Below, one piece after another: positions 1-55,500 of a stretch of 64,000 bases of DNA. Both the position numbers and the translations under genes were made by a program. Numbering within the stretch: position 1 is the first letter of the stretch; each line of letters starts with the position of its first letter. The stretch covers positions 25,731,091-25,795,090 of the forward strand of contig CM060078.1 in the NCBI GenBank assembly GCA_030533445.1, in the 5' to 3' direction. The stretch comes from Cyprinodon diabolis (lineage: Eukaryota; Chordata; Actinopteri; Cyprinodontiformes; Cyprinodontidae). The notes under the pieces are model-generated. The model was given only the letters and a program-made list of their open reading frames with translations. It was not told the origin of the DNA and did not search any database.

Positions 1-256
1 ACGATAAGCCAATCAACTATACTGCCTGGATTTCCACATGGGGAGCCATGTGAGCTGTACCCCCCTCTGCCGACTTCACACATCAGAACTGCCCCAACAG
101 TGTGCACTCTGAGCCAGGGAGTACAACCAGGAATCAGCCCTTCTCCTTGGAACCTCTACTTTCAGCACTTGCATACCTAAGCGGAGGACACCTTTCTTGG
201 GGTCGGGCTCTGAGTGGCCCCCTGGTCTGGAGGCCAGACAGCAGCACTCCAGCACC
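1..256 (+). other. Probable 5' UTR / upstream flank of sema3a
   Basis: More GC-rich than intron 1 and lies immediately before the start codon. A pyrimidine-rich run ending ctactttcag at 164-165 could be the acceptor of a leader exon, which would make 166-256 the untranslated part of coding exon 1. The transcription start is not identifiable and may lie outside the window. Confidence 0.45.
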
Positions 257-42478
<42,222 letters not shown>

Positions 42479-43299
42479 GAAAAGGAGCCAAGACGCACAC
42501 ATCCAAGCAGATCTACACACATCCAAGCACAAAGCCATGCATCTGCATCAGCACATACTCTAGGTTGTGAATCCAGAACAAAAGAAAAAAAAAAACATCA
42601 GCACATTTCGAACGATGAAATAAATGAACTGCATCCCTGTTACAAAAACAAGACAAATGGCGAGAACCTGTGTAAAAAGACCGAAATGAGCAGAGGATGG
42701 AACACCAGGAATGCATTCTGTAAATTTATGAGAACATGCCTGTTTGCCTGGGATACATTCTGGCAGACACCTTCAACCTCTTGTACATAAGCCACTAATA
42801 CAAGAATGGGACAGAAAAATGTTAAGTCACGCATTTGTTTGACTTATTATGCTGACAGGACAGCTACAGAGACATTAATAAATCTGCAGACATTTATGAA
42901 AGCAGAAATTATTAATTCACTGCAACCTACTTCTGGGTATGAACTCATACATGGGAAATGGTTGGAAAACTGACGTACAAGAACTTTGTAAGAAGAAAAG
43001 TAGAACAACAGCACCCTTAAAGTAGAAAAGAAAAGGGTTCACAGCGATGTGTGCACGGCTTGCACCAGTATTTCTCAAACAAAGAAAAATGCAAATTAAT
43101 ACCACTGTGCAGACCAAGTTCTCCATCATAACCAGTTCTTGTGAGGCTAGGAAAGCATTGTGCATGTTGTTGTCAATCAATATTTTAATAAGCTATTTTC
43201 TTTACTCCTTACCTAAAGAGCCTGAATTTGCTTTTATGTTTGATTCCCTTTTCCAATGGCTGCTCAATTTAACAGAACAAATAATATTAAAGAAAAAAG

Positions 43300-43920
43300 A
43301 CAGCTCCTTGCAAAAGTACTCATATCAAATATTTAATCATTTTTTAATTACAGCCACAAACTGTTTTAGTACAAGTGTATTGTCTTACGTTTAGAAAACA
43401 AACATGTACACTTCTGTGAGGAGGGAATAAATGAATATGTGAGTTCAAATTTTCTCCAAATTGAAATGTCTGCCTGATTCTGTGCTCAGAGCCCAGGTAG
43501 ATTGGGTGTAGAGCGTCTATGCACAGCAGCTTTCAAGCCTTGCAACATTCTCCTTTGGATTCATGTCTGGAATTTGTATTACATCCATCCGTCTTCTAAT
43601 TAAGTCTAGGCATTTTCCCTGTTCCTGTCGAAGAAAATCATTCCGACATCAGGATGCTGAAACAACCATCTTGCACTGTGGGAATGGTGCGATTAAAATA
43701 CCTTCTTTTACATGTTTTCTTTGCCCCCATGAGGCTTATAAAAAAGTGGCAGAGCTTCTGTTTGATTAAGGAAAGATTTCGGGAATGCATGACTAAAATA
43801 TGTCAAGACTGATTGGTGCTCTCCATGACCGCCTTGTCCTTTTAGGTCAATGGTCTTTTCTAGGAGGTTTTGATCTGCATCGTACTCTCATTTACAGATG
43901 GCAGGTTAAACAACAGCTCC
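43300..43920 (-). mobile_element. Tc1/mariner fossil in the sema3a 3' flank
   Basis: Left end ccttgcaaaagtactcatat resembles Tc1-family termini. On the minus strand, remnants of [19 protein letters not shown] sequence (from gcaacattctcctttggatt), then HRR, and further on the GGGSIM-type region (from catcaggatgctgaaacaac). Heavily mutated, internally shortened, no open frame. Lies within the possible 3' UTR. Confidence 0.7.
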
Positions 43921-45341
43921 ATCAGATCTTCAGCGCTTCAGACATTGTTTTATAGTCTAAGCCTGTTTTAACAACAACATTCTGCCTGATCTGCTGTTGC
44001 TCTTGGTTTTCAGGAAGCTGTTTGTTTCCTAATCATTAATTAGCCTCGGATGCTACCACAGAGCAGCTGGAATTGGTAAACTGATGATGATTAACACACA
44101 GGTGGATGTTATTTATTAGAGAGCTTCTAAGGGCAGGTAGTGGGACTGGATTTTATGTAAGGGTATCAACATAAAGGCTGCTGAATTTAATGGACAGCTC
44201 ACTATACTGGCTTTTCTTTGTGAAAATTCGGGAAAAGAATGCATCATTTTCTTTCCACTTTGAAATTATTTACTCTATTTTTATTCCTCCATACACTGAA
44301 GTTTGTGGTTGTACGCATCAAAATGTGACATTTATGAATATTATTGCAAGGCTCTGTTCCATTCTGTATGTGCGTAATCCCATCTGCCCCTAAATATCAC
44401 AAGTAATTTATAATGTTAATACTTTTTTTATATATATAATAAAAACTGGGACAGAAATCCCAGTTCAAAGCTATGCTAATCTCCCAGTCTGAATTGTTTT
44501 GTGTACATATATATACAACAACCTTAACTTTCTGTGTATATACAGTTAAAATACACTACAAGAGCACCACTTAATTATTATTTATTGTTCATTTTTTTGT
44601 GAAAGGGTTGGATTTATTTTTGATATTATGATATTTTTGCTCATCGGTGCATTGGCAAAATGATGGCAGCAAAAAAAATCTAATTACTGGACCAACTGGC
44701 TAAAGTTTTTTTGAAGAGTTCCCCTTTTTTGGGAGGATAAAATGGTTTAGCACAACGACTTTTTGTGGATTCATTAACCCTTTTGACAACGATAAGCACA
44801 ATTTTATCTCTTTTGCCTTTCATCATGTCCTCTTTCTCTCTCGATCCATCCATCATGTCCTCATTTCATCTAGTAGCTGTTATGTGTAAGATAAATTTTT
44901 ACGAACTGAAAAACATTAGCTGTGAATCTCTGTAAGAAATAGTAGAGAATAATGTTATGAGGAGAAGACACGTTATACTGCATGTGAATGCTACCTTACA
45001 GTAAGTGCATCTTTTTCTATTGTCTTTTTATGTGTTTTGTGTGAGAGGTAAAATTCCCTTGAACATTTTTGTCTTTTTGCCAAAACAGTGATGAAAAACA
45101 AAGATTATGGCCAAAGTTTTGGAGGATATCTCCCTTAATCTTTGATTGAAAGTGGTACCTACTTTGTCATCCTCCACTCTTCAACTTGACAAGAGAAAAG
45201 TGTTGATACAATACATTAGAGCAGATAGAGTTCCCCAAAAACACTCAGAAGTTTGTCTCTCCTTGAGATTTAGAAATATGAGAGAGTAGAGAGTAACCGC
45301 TGCTGTGACACAGTTCTTTCTGGCATGCATTCAGTTGTCTA

Positions 45342-45347
45342 AATAAA
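45342..45347 (+). terminator. Candidate distal polyadenylation signal of sema3a
   Basis: AATAAA within ctaaataaacatctctg, followed by gtctctgtgctctttt. Hexamer plus T/GT-rich downstream element is the best arrangement in the 3' flank. Chosen by motif only. Confidence 0.4.
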
Positions 45348-46184
45348 CATCTCTGTTACAAAGAAGTCTCTGTGCTCTTTTTTTCTTAACAAAAAAAATC
45401 CTGCACAGTTTAATTAAGGTGACTTTTTGTGTTTGTTGGTATAATGACCTCATTACAGCTCACAGCTTTGAAGAGCCATCAAAACGTCTTGCCTGAAGCT
45501 TCTTCACAAAATCCTCTTCGACGTGTCCGAAGGCTCCTGGTAGGTGATTGAGTGTGAGAGGCTAAAGGGCTTGGATAGGGTTAAATAGGGGCAGGGCTTT
45601 GGGGCATATCACCTTACCTCCAACATATGAACAGATATGCAGGGCTTTTGAAGTAGTTTGAGTGAAGTACATTTGGGTTTAATTGTTAAAGAATGTGTAA
45701 AGAACATTTTAAGCTGTAAATAACCTTTGAATTTTGTGTTCTATATTACAGTATATTTAAGAAGTGTAGAATCAACCAGTGCTTCACACACAAAAGGTTT
45801 TCACATTAGTTTTTAACTGCAGTTTCGAGGGGTAGTGTCAAGCATATTTTTGTATGTCTTCATCTGAAATAAGATGAATGATTTATTTTGTATGTTGGAT
45901 ATAAACAGGTAGTGAAATATGCTTAGATGCAGCAAGCATACCCTAATACAACGTGATTTTTTTACATTCTGCTAAATTATTTGGAGCCTTTAAAGATCAG
46001 GTATTCAAGTCCTGTCCTATACTGCTTTTAAGATCATAAGATCAGGGTTTTTCATATTCTAAAAACCTCTTTAGCTCAAAAATGCAATAGAACAACACAC
46101 TTTCCACAGTACTGTTAAAAAGTATAGCTCTACTTCTAACTTTTTGCTTTTTTGCACAAATCTTGATCTATGATCCAATACTAA

Positions 46185-46330
46185 TGTAGTGACAAAAAAT
46201 ATTTACCCGAGTAAATAAATTAAACTTAAAGAAACAACCTTGCCCTATGTGAAAATATAACTCCTCCATTAGCAGTGTCACCTGTAAGGACAAAGCTGAT
46301 GTTAAATGTTTGAAAAGTTTAGATATTGAT
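46185..46330. repeat. Possible Tc1-like terminal fragment
   Basis: cttgccctatgtgaaaatat followed by aactcctccatt resembles the terminal segment of another fish Tc1 family. Short and diverged. Confidence 0.3.
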
Positions 46331-47841
46331 TCACAATTAGCAGGAAAGATAATTAAGTGGTTCTTTTCAGTATTTCTTTAATTTAGCCTCATTGGAGGGT
46401 TTCTGTACATTACAGTAACTTATTTCAACTATGCTATTCCAAAGCCTTAATATCAGTTATTTCTTTGCAGTTCAGCAGCTTAATTGTACATTACCATCAC
46501 CTCCTAAAACATAAACTTTTGACATCTGACAATGTTTCAACTAATGAATGTATTGCTTTGTTTCTAAAGATTTATGTAAATCATAGTGCAGCTACAGTAG
46601 CAGCCATTAAAAATTGCCCTTCTCAGTCAAAAGCCTGCAGAATGACAGCCCACTTCCCTGCAGCTCCCAGCCAAATCCCCTCCAACTTCCAGCCACTGGC
46701 CTTCTCCTGGTCATGCATATTTTTTTACTCTGACTCCACCCTTTCACTGAAATACAGGGTCTGACCAGGAGATGATGCTTCTCTTTAGATCATAATGACC
46801 ACAAATCATGACAGAATATTTTAGTAAAAAGATTGATGTTTAAAAAGGAATTGTAGGGGACCAGCCAAGGGCCCATCAAGGAGAGTGGGGACATTTTAAA
46901 CAGCTGCTACTGTGTACAGCTTTCAATAAACTCTCGTTTGGCTCTTGCTGATGTTTTCATTAAGACAAGTTTACTCCAAAATCAGTTTAGCTCATTAAAG
47001 ATTTTATTGCATTGCTACTCATTTGTGTTGAGATAAAATCAACAATTTTTTTTATCTCACTTAATAAACTTGTTTAGAATATAATAACATTACAAGCTAT
47101 TGTTTTCACTAATTTGTGCACCGCTCTTCCTCTTAACACAGGGAGCTGCCTGGGATTTCACAGGGCAAAGAGCTACCAAAGTTAGTAGTCTTTGTTACAG
47201 TGAGGACCTAATTATAAAAAGTGAACAACACTTAATAGGGAAAATCCAATCTGCACATCCCAAAATATAGTTTGGTTCTCTGGACATATAAAAAAAGACT
47301 ATGATTGGAAAAAAAAAAAAGTATCTAAATGAAACCCCACACCAAATGGTTAACTTCAGTTTCTAAATGACCAACTGTAATGTAAATGAGACCTCCAATA
47401 ACCAACCTCGACTTCCATGTAAAAAATAATAAGCTGTATTTGGTCATTTCAGCTTGATATATTTAGCAAGCAAGCTGTTTTGTATTATAGTATAATAAAA
47501 GACATAAAGAGGCATTTTTAGGTAGATTTAAATTTCAGTGAAAAGATATTAGTCATTATGCTGATGACAGAGAGCATAATCACTCCTCAATAAATCCTAC
47601 CTGGAACTATATCAAGCTTTTGTCTTAATACTGTCTGTACCAGCCAAAATAAAGATAACCAGAAAGAATGCAAAGCGACTTCAACATCATTAGAGATGGA
47701 TTCCCCCCAGACTTTAAAAGTGAACCACAGCTGCCATCCCCCTTCTCGGCCCTAAGAGAGAACTCAACACCTCTTTCCTAATTAGTCCAGAACTTCCTTT
47801 CCCAGATTTCAGTGACAACATGAAAGAGGTATCTAAGATGC

Positions 47842-48355
47842 TGATGAAGGTTCTCAGTCATCCAGGTCATAGTCATTCCGTAAAAATTCAAAAAAATATC
47901 CACTCAGTTTCCAGCTTCCAAAAACATACAATTCAATCATAGACATGATCCCTTCCAGATATCACCAAACCCCCCACCCCATCACAGAGGAACGAGGGAC
48001 CTACTCGCTCCAGCCGGTGAACAATACCTCCTTAACAACCGACCCTTAACAATCATAGACAGGTTTCAGGTATTACAGGAGACAATCCCCCCCCTTAATG
48101 GCAATCCCCCCCTTTAAGGACCGACCCCTAGAATCATAGACAGGTTCAGATATTACAGGCTAACGATGGAACTAAACGACCCATTCATCGGTTACCATTT
48201 GCATGTTTCCAAGCAATACAAGGCCTTGTCCATATAAGACTCAAACTCACTGCGGATCCAGACATTTGAATTGAGAAAGCTTCCTGGAGAGGTGGCGAAA
48301 CGTCTTCAAATCTTGAAAACCAAGTCCAGTGGATATTTTTTGAATTTTTACGGAA
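47842..48355. mobile_element. Non-autonomous foldback element with 15-bp flanking direct repeats
   Basis: Flanked by identical aggtatctaagatgc at 47827-47841 and 48356-48370, a likely target-site duplication. Inside, arms at 47876-47904 and 48328-48355 are inverted copies (ttccgtaaaaattcaaaaaa, then tatccact) differing by one A. The interior has two partial tandem copies of atcatagacaggtt-cag-tattacag and the segment gaggtggcgaaacgtcttca. No coding capacity. The 5' tgatgaaggttctcagtcat and the cgaaacgtcttc motif recall fish Penelope-like retroelement ends; that family call is inference. Confidence 0.7.
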
Positions 48356-48483
48356 AGGTATCTAAGATGCGACACAACTTACCCCCTGTGTAAGTTATGC
48401 ATCTTCTTCGCACAAACTTTAATCAAACCAACATCTTACAGAAGCAGTAGACATTTAACCATATTTACTTCTCTACTTTTGCT

Positions 48484-49110
48484 TTGCTCTGTAACTCAGA
48501 AGCTGCAATTAAAGAGAAGGTCTTCTCTGGAAAGAAAAAGTCTCACTGGAGAAGTGCTCTACCAGTCAGAAGTAAAAAGGAATTTGAAAAAGCTAAACCT
48601 AGGGGTCAAAGACCAGAATCCTGGTTCACTATAATGACTAAAAAGAGAGCCTTAGTCTTCATCGCCCCCATAAGTATGCCACTGTGGCATTCGCATGGGG
48701 AGGGGTGGTAGCATCATGTTTTGGGGGTGTTTTTCTGAATATGTGACAGGGTGACTGCACTGTATAAAGGAGGGGATGACCGGGTATGTATTGCATGTAT
48801 TGCAAGATTTTGGGGAACAACCTCCTTCCCTCAGTTAGAGCAATGAAGATGGGTCAAAGCTGGATATTCTAACATGACAATGACCCTAAGCACACAGCCA
48901 GGATAACTAAGGAGTGGCTCCGTAAGAAGCATATCAAGGTTCTGGTGTGGCCTAGCCAGTCTCCAAACCTAAATCCAATAGAGAATCTTTGGAGGGAGCT
49001 CAAATTCCGTGTTTCTCAGGGACAGTTCAGAAACTTGACTGATCTAGAGAAGATCTGTATGGAGTAGTGGGCCAAAATCCCTTCTGCAGTGCATTTCATT
49101 ATGACTTGAA
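48484..49110 (+). mobile_element. Tc1/mariner transposase remnant (DD34E)
   Basis: Best preserved Tc1 copy. A continuous stretch encodes [20 protein letters not shown] then [20 protein letters not shown] and ELKFRVS. The first Asp (48876) and the Glu of NPIEN (48981) are separated by exactly 34 residues, the Tc1 spacing. Upstream, ggtagcatcatgttttgggg encodes the GSIMFWG region in another frame. Frameshifts and stops make it inactive. Terminal repeats not found. Confidence 0.85.
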
Positions 49111-52100
49111 ACACAGCACCACTGCTTGCTATTCAAACCCATACTGTAGCATGATCTTGCCACTAATGATTGGGTAAAGTGTTATTAGATAAAGTCTTAT
49201 GGTTTTCTTGATCTCAATTATCACAGAAAAAAATTGTGCTTTTGCTACTTTAAAAAATATTCTACTATGGCTGCTGGTGATGATAAAATAAACGACTAAC
49301 AAATATCTTCCCAAGTTATCATCTAAAAAGCCAGAGCTCATAAGTTTGCTTTACTGTGGTTCTCATTAGTTGCGCATGATTTCACATGGTTTTTAAAAAC
49401 CGTCTAAATCCGATGCATTAAAATACAAACTTTAAATTTTTAACAAAGGGATGCATTTAAGTAAATAATTATGTATTTCTTTATTTATTTCCCTCTTTTG
49501 TAAATATAGCCTTTGTAAAAATAGGCTATTTTTAGTCACATTTGAATTATTTATTCCTCTTTATATTCGATTTTCCATTTATTTGTTTTCCAAACAAAGC
49601 TGGAATAAATTATGTACAGAACCTCAATTCCTGTAGAAAATTCCCAATTGTTGACATTAGTTTAAAAAAAAGAAAGAAAAGGAAAAAAAAAACAATTGTA
49701 ATATAGATTTTTGTTTTAGTTTTGACACCTAGCTTTTTAACACAGACGGTTGGATGAGAGACCAGTCGTCCGAAGAAACCACCAGTTTTTACTGTAACAG
49801 CCATGTGGTTGCTTTTTAAACACATTTTAGGCTATAGTTCACACCTGGCCTTTTGTGCCACATAATGGCTCATTTTGTGCTGTAACATGCTGACCTGTTA
49901 TAGAAATTAGACATGAAATTTAGACAGTAATAAGCTCATGGACAAAAACGGCACCATCCATGTGTGTGTTTTGTGGTGTCAGCTGTAGTGATAAGACTGC
50001 TGCAATCATGTTTCTGTCCTCAGGGTTCTTGAGTTTGCAGGTTACCATAACAACCATCCTTGTATGTGCTGAGTGTTTGCCTTAGTCTTCGTAATAATCA
50101 TTTTCAGCAGCACGAGGCAAAAGTCTTTGCCTGTGTTCATCAGATTTTATTTTATTTTCAGTAGTGTGTTCTGTACACACTCAAAGCTGCATTCTTTTCT
50201 CTTTATTACTTTGTAAGTATATACAGGCTTTTTGCATTAGAAATAAAAGAATACTCTTGAACATTTTGGCTTGTTGGGTTTCCAACACCTTTTTTCAGAG
50301 CAGCAGGCATAACATAACAAATGTTTGATTTCTAACAACAGCATCCTAAGGAGTTTAGAATATTTCTCTATGCTTGTGTAAATGAATTACTGTGGGTTTA
50401 AGACAACTCAACATGAAGCACAAGATAGCAGCAGACTCATGAACTTAATTCAGAGTTAAATTAACTTTATTACATAACTTATACTTTATCTCTAGGTTTG
50501 ATGATTTTTTTTATCCTGCTGCTCTCTTGTTTTCATCTCAGCTATTTTTTTAGTCTGACACACATGTATTTATTTGGTTAGTGTTGAAGTGTCTGCAAAT
50601 GTGCTTCACCCTTAATATTTTTGTCTCCAGATGTTTGGGCTGCACTCCAGTCTGGAGTGGGGGGCAGCAACATGCATTAATCTAATATTTAAAGGGATCT
50701 GCAATACACTGCTCTGCAGGCTTGTGGTAGCTGTGCTGCTTGTGGAGCTGGATCCCCTGCAAGAGCAGCTCTCCCTGATGACGGGTGACATTTTACATCC
50801 AAGCTGAACCCTGCTGTGTTCTCCAGGTACAACTTTTTTTTATGGCTTCATATTTATTGCAGATGACAAAATTTTTTATAAAAATTTCAGTAGACTACAT
50901 ATTAAAATAGAAATCAAATTAAAAACTAAGCTTGTCTTTTTTCCAGTGGACATTTTTTTATGTTTCAAACTGCACAGAGAGAAAACGTTTTTTTGCAGAG
51001 GACCTTTAAGAATCAGCCATTCTAATCAGTTATAGTGTTAAGCTTAAAAAGTTTATTGAATGGTGTGGATATGACCAACTGAATAGGAGATGTACAGTAG
51101 GCAGAGTAAGCTGGTGGTACCGGTATGTTAACCAGGTAGGAGGTAAACTAAATCATAACCAGAGTAAAAAGCTGATGAGAACTCAGTTTGGGCAGGCCAG
51201 GCACAGGAACACAGAAAGGCTGGCAGTTTGTTCAATCACTGAGAATAGAGCTTATTCAGGCAATGAGACAATCTGGCAGAGACAGAAGCTGAATCCCAAA
51301 CCTACCCCGGAAGCACTAGCCCTAAACTTAGGAGTGTCACTCCCAGTGAGGTCACACTTGCAGCTGTGGAAGGTGCCTTGATTGAAGGTGGGGGTATAAA
51401 TGAGAATGGGATGACATCTTCTCTCCAAAGGAAAAGGAAAGCAGTTGTTGCAGTGGCAACAGAGAGATGCCCCATGTCCATGGCTGTAGATCTGTTGCAC
51501 AGGTTGAAATGAAATCAAACATTTGTCCCTTTATTTAAAGAAATGTATACGGTCAAATACAACTATTGAAAAGAGGAACTTCCCTTTTAGAATTAATTAT
51601 GTGTTTTTTTCTTTTACCTAACTTGTTATTTTCTGTCAGTGTGGCGAAGATGCAGCAAACAGGCGGAATTTGCATTTGGATGCAAGCATAGTTATTAAAT
51701 AAAGAATACCTCAATTAACAAATGTACATATACTTTTGTTCCATATAGGTCTGGCTTCCAGGTTTGGGGCTGCTGATGTCCTGCTGGGATGATAACTTGG
51801 AACAAATGGCTTAATATAGCCAGGTTTTTAGCATCCTCACAGCTTGAGGCTGTATCCACTGTGGTTCAGGGTGAGGTTGGTGGGTTCATTGTGTCTTTTG
51901 TGTTGTCAAACAGAACTTTTGGAATCCAAAAAGTCTAGTTTTAGTCCCAGTTCACAAGAACACCTGCTTTCACATATACTGTGGCTGTGCTTTAATCCAG
52001 TGGTTGTATCCTCTGAAAGCCAGATCCATCGGCCTATTACGTCATACCCGCCTGTTCAAATCTGAATCCTTCAGGCCGTTAAAAGCAGCCTTCTTTTCCC

Positions 52101-52400
52101 CGGTTGGAGGCAGCGACATTGTATTAAAGTTTATGGTTGGAAGGACAAGTCCGTTAAACCCTTGGTGGATTATCGTATGCCATGAGTCATTGCAGGTCGA
52201 AGCAACCTGGCTGCTCCGTGTTCAGAGGAAAAAAGGAAATGGTGGTGAAAATTGTAAGTACAGTTTACTATGATACAAATACAGTATATCATTAGGTTTG
52301 TCTTAAATGGATGAAAATAGAGTATTTAAATAATTCAAAGTCCACTATGTAATGGGTACTTTTTGGTTTTTGGAATGTTTTATCTTTCCCTGTGCAAAAC

Positions 52401-52595
52401 GGGAGGAAGTGGCGGCCTACTGGTTATGGCATAGGGCTTTGAATCCTGAGGTTGTGAGTTCGATCCTCAACTCCCACAGACTGTCACTCTGGCTCCCTTA
52501 GCAAGAACCTTAACCCTACACTGCTCCCCGGGCGCCTCACAATGGCAGCCCACTGCTCCCCAAAGGGATTGTTAAATGCATGGATTATATGTGTA
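52401..52595 (+). repeat. tRNA-derived SINE
   Basis: Head shows a degenerate A box (tggttatggcata, 52431) and a clean B box GTTCGATCC at 52458-52466, the RNA polymerase III internal promoter. The body ctgctccccgggcgcctcac and gcagcccactgctccccaaa is typical of teleost tRNA SINEs. It ends near a short TA repeat (52585-52609). Not a functional tRNA: no cloverleaf can be drawn. Confidence 0.75.
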
Positions 52596-55500
52596 TATAT
52601 ATATATATAAAGCAGACAAGCACCAATTTAAATCCTAACCCCTACCAGATTGGTGAAGTGATCATTGCCCTAGTCCTGTCCATCTCAGTAGGGAATACTG
52701 TCTAACGCTTAGCTACAGGGATAAAACCAATGGCTCCAAGAGATTCTTTTCCAGGACACCGAATGCTCTAAGGCATAAATGTCATTTTAGATTTCATTGA
52801 AGCTGCATCAGGACCTAGAAAGTACCTCTCAGGCCTAGAGAGACTGTTGGCAGAAATATTTTATATAACTAAACCCCTACTAGTCTTATAAAGTGTTGTT
52901 TGTTTGCACATGCACCCTTAAAATTGCAGTCACTATGACTCATCTGTGTTAGTCCCCACGCAGGAAACTTACCCCCTTGTCGTACAAGGTAATGATCCCT
53001 TTGTCTGTGACGCACTGGTCTGACATCAGGTGTGAGCCTTTACAGATTTATATGCACTTAGGGAGAGTATATGACTTAATTGGCAATCAAAGCAACATCA
53101 CGTTAACATTACCACTCACTGTTGTTATTCTAAAAGTGGACAATTTTCCCCCGAGGGACTGTTTCTCTTCTAATGATGAATCAGCCTTTAGATCCAGGAT
53201 GAGCTAATGTTAATGAGAGGCAAGAAAGGAAAAAACTCAGGAAGAATAACATCTCTATTACTGTTGCTTCATAACGGTACAAGATTTTGGTTTGTAAAAA
53301 AAATTATAAATAAATAAATATATAACAATATTCAGAAATTTGACAAATACAATCGATTTATCCAGCAGTGGTGGCCTAATACCTCAAAGTAATAGCCGGA
53401 TAACATTATAGCCAATTATTTATTTTTTACAATATCTATTAAAAAGCACTGAAAGCTAAAATAGCAGTAACAAAACAGCATACTGAAAATATTCCAAGAC
53501 ATGATATGAAGGTAAAGCAAGGCTAAATGAAATAGCCGAGAGTTGTAAAACATATAGCGCATTAAAAAATAATAATAAATAAAAAAAAAGCAACATTTTA
53601 ACAACTGTTTTTGTTGATTTTAACACTGGGGTCAAAAAAGACCATGGAAACCATGCATATTTACAGAAAGTTAAACTAATTATATTTAAATGATAAGGCT
53701 CATGATATGATTCATTAATTGAAAACATACTTAAGGATGAGCTGCTGAAAGCTTTTAATATTTCCACCAATATTTATAGACATCAAATACGCCATGTTAT
53801 ATTTCTGTATTTTTTTTACAAACATCCTTAAAAACTAATTGAAACTGCTTGGTTTCCTTGGAAACAATGCATATTTTAAAGTGTACATGCCTCTATTAAA
53901 ATGGCAGGTTGGTGTGATGTGGAAAACATGATTATAATGCATCCTTCAAAATGTTTTCCACCTCTAAGGAGATGTACTGTCTGCTGTACATAAATAACAA
54001 AATAAAAATAAAAGAAGTTTGCAAAAAGCTGTTTGCTGGGCTTGGATAAATGTAAGCGGTCCTGTCTAATGCACCGTTGAAGACCGTTAAATTCCATTTA
54101 AGTATCCAAAATTATATTGGTCGGACTTAAACTGTGTGTTAGATTTTCACTTTGAATACATAGCTCAATTACTTCTATTAAATTATTAAGGCATTTATGT
54201 CCATTTTTATCTCAGATCTAGTTGGACATTCTGGCTTAACTGTTTCCAACATTTTACATTTAATAGGCTCCTGTCTTTGAACGCTACTCTATTCTCAAAA
54301 CACATACAGGATCTAGAAGTTTACACATGAAAAACAGGCAGTAAAATATAATTATTACTTTCCACTTTGTGCCATAATGTATTCAAAATGCTGCCACAGG
54401 TGTGACTCTCCTAACTGATACAGTGTAGCAATGAAATTATCTAAATCTTTGAGGACCTCTCTGTGGACTATGACTTCATTGAAGTCAGCTTGACTTCATT
54501 TCAGGTAATTAGCTTCTCTATAGATAATAGATACTGTCTATGCTCTGGAAAAGACTAATTAGCATCATTTTGGAGCAAATACAGCAATTGATGTAAACTA
54601 TACTTTATGTCTGTGCTGTCCAGTATTTCCTCTTCATCCTTGGTTTAAATGTATGCAGCAAGCAGCCTCTCTTGTTGTTACATCAATCAGCTGCTGCACT
54701 CTTGGCTTTGGAGATTTGGCCTCCAGACAACAACCAGCAAATCCTATTAAGCATTCTGCTACACCACAAAGTACCCTTCTCCTGTCCTTCAGCTGAGTAT
54801 CATAACATAGTCTTTAAATAAGTCTTGCACACACTGATTTACAGTTGGTTTTTCATAAATGTATAAAACATTCAAACATAGCTGACTCGCTAAGTTTTTT
54901 TTATGTATTTAAACTTTTTAATCAGAAGTTGAAAAAGTTTGTGCCGATGTATGACTGGTTTCTTTTTTTGTTCTCTATGAGTCAATATCACATTTTCATT
55001 TAGTAAGGTCTAGAACAGACCTCAGCTCGACCTTTTTATTTGCATAACCGATACAAGTACATAAAATCTTTCCCTGTGCAAAGTATTAGAGTTGGTTTCA
55101 ACATGCTATTCAATTCAGTTTTGCTGTTTTTATGAGATCAACAAACGTTGAAGTAATTTCTCCTGTTGCTTGGAATAAAAATATGTCTAAGATATTTAAA
55201 ACCATGTTGTTTTGCTATTTGATTGCCAGTTTGACCCTCATCTATGACGGCAACATTGAGCTGGACAAGTCACACATTGCACTGTGTGAAAACAGCCTAC
55301 AGGGCAAAGCAAAGTGACTGATTGGCCAGCCTTTCAGAAGAAAAGAGGATTAGTGAAGCCACTTTAAGTCTGCGCATGGGTGCACCCTTTTTGGACTGAG
55401 GGTGTGTGTGTGCGTGTGCTTCCAGGCACATCTACTGTAGGCATATGCGGATAGTAAGGTAAGGTGAGGGAAGCAAGGAGAGCCTCCGTTGCTTTAAAAG

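Larger units (their letters stand above)
42479..45370 (+). other. Probable sema3a 3' UTR (extent uncertain)
   Basis: Downstream of the stop, AATAAA hexamers occur at 42619, 42877 and 45342. The last is followed within 25 bp by a GT/T-rich stretch (tctgtgctctttttttc), the usual downstream element, so the long 3' UTR of about 2.9 kb is plausible. It would include a Tc1 fossil (43.3-43.9 kb) and a Pumilio-type TGTACATA at 44502. Short-UTR forms ending near 42.65 or 42.9 kb are equally possible. Confidence 0.45.

Noticed and set aside
197..256. In-frame upstream extension of sema3a exon 1 starting at a TTG
   Set aside because: There is no ATG, and the extension would place polar sequence before the signal peptide; ATG at 257 has good context and gives the expected N-terminus.
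52401..52480. A tRNA gene
   Set aside because: A and B boxes are present, but the stems do not pair and a SINE body follows directly, so it is a SINE head.
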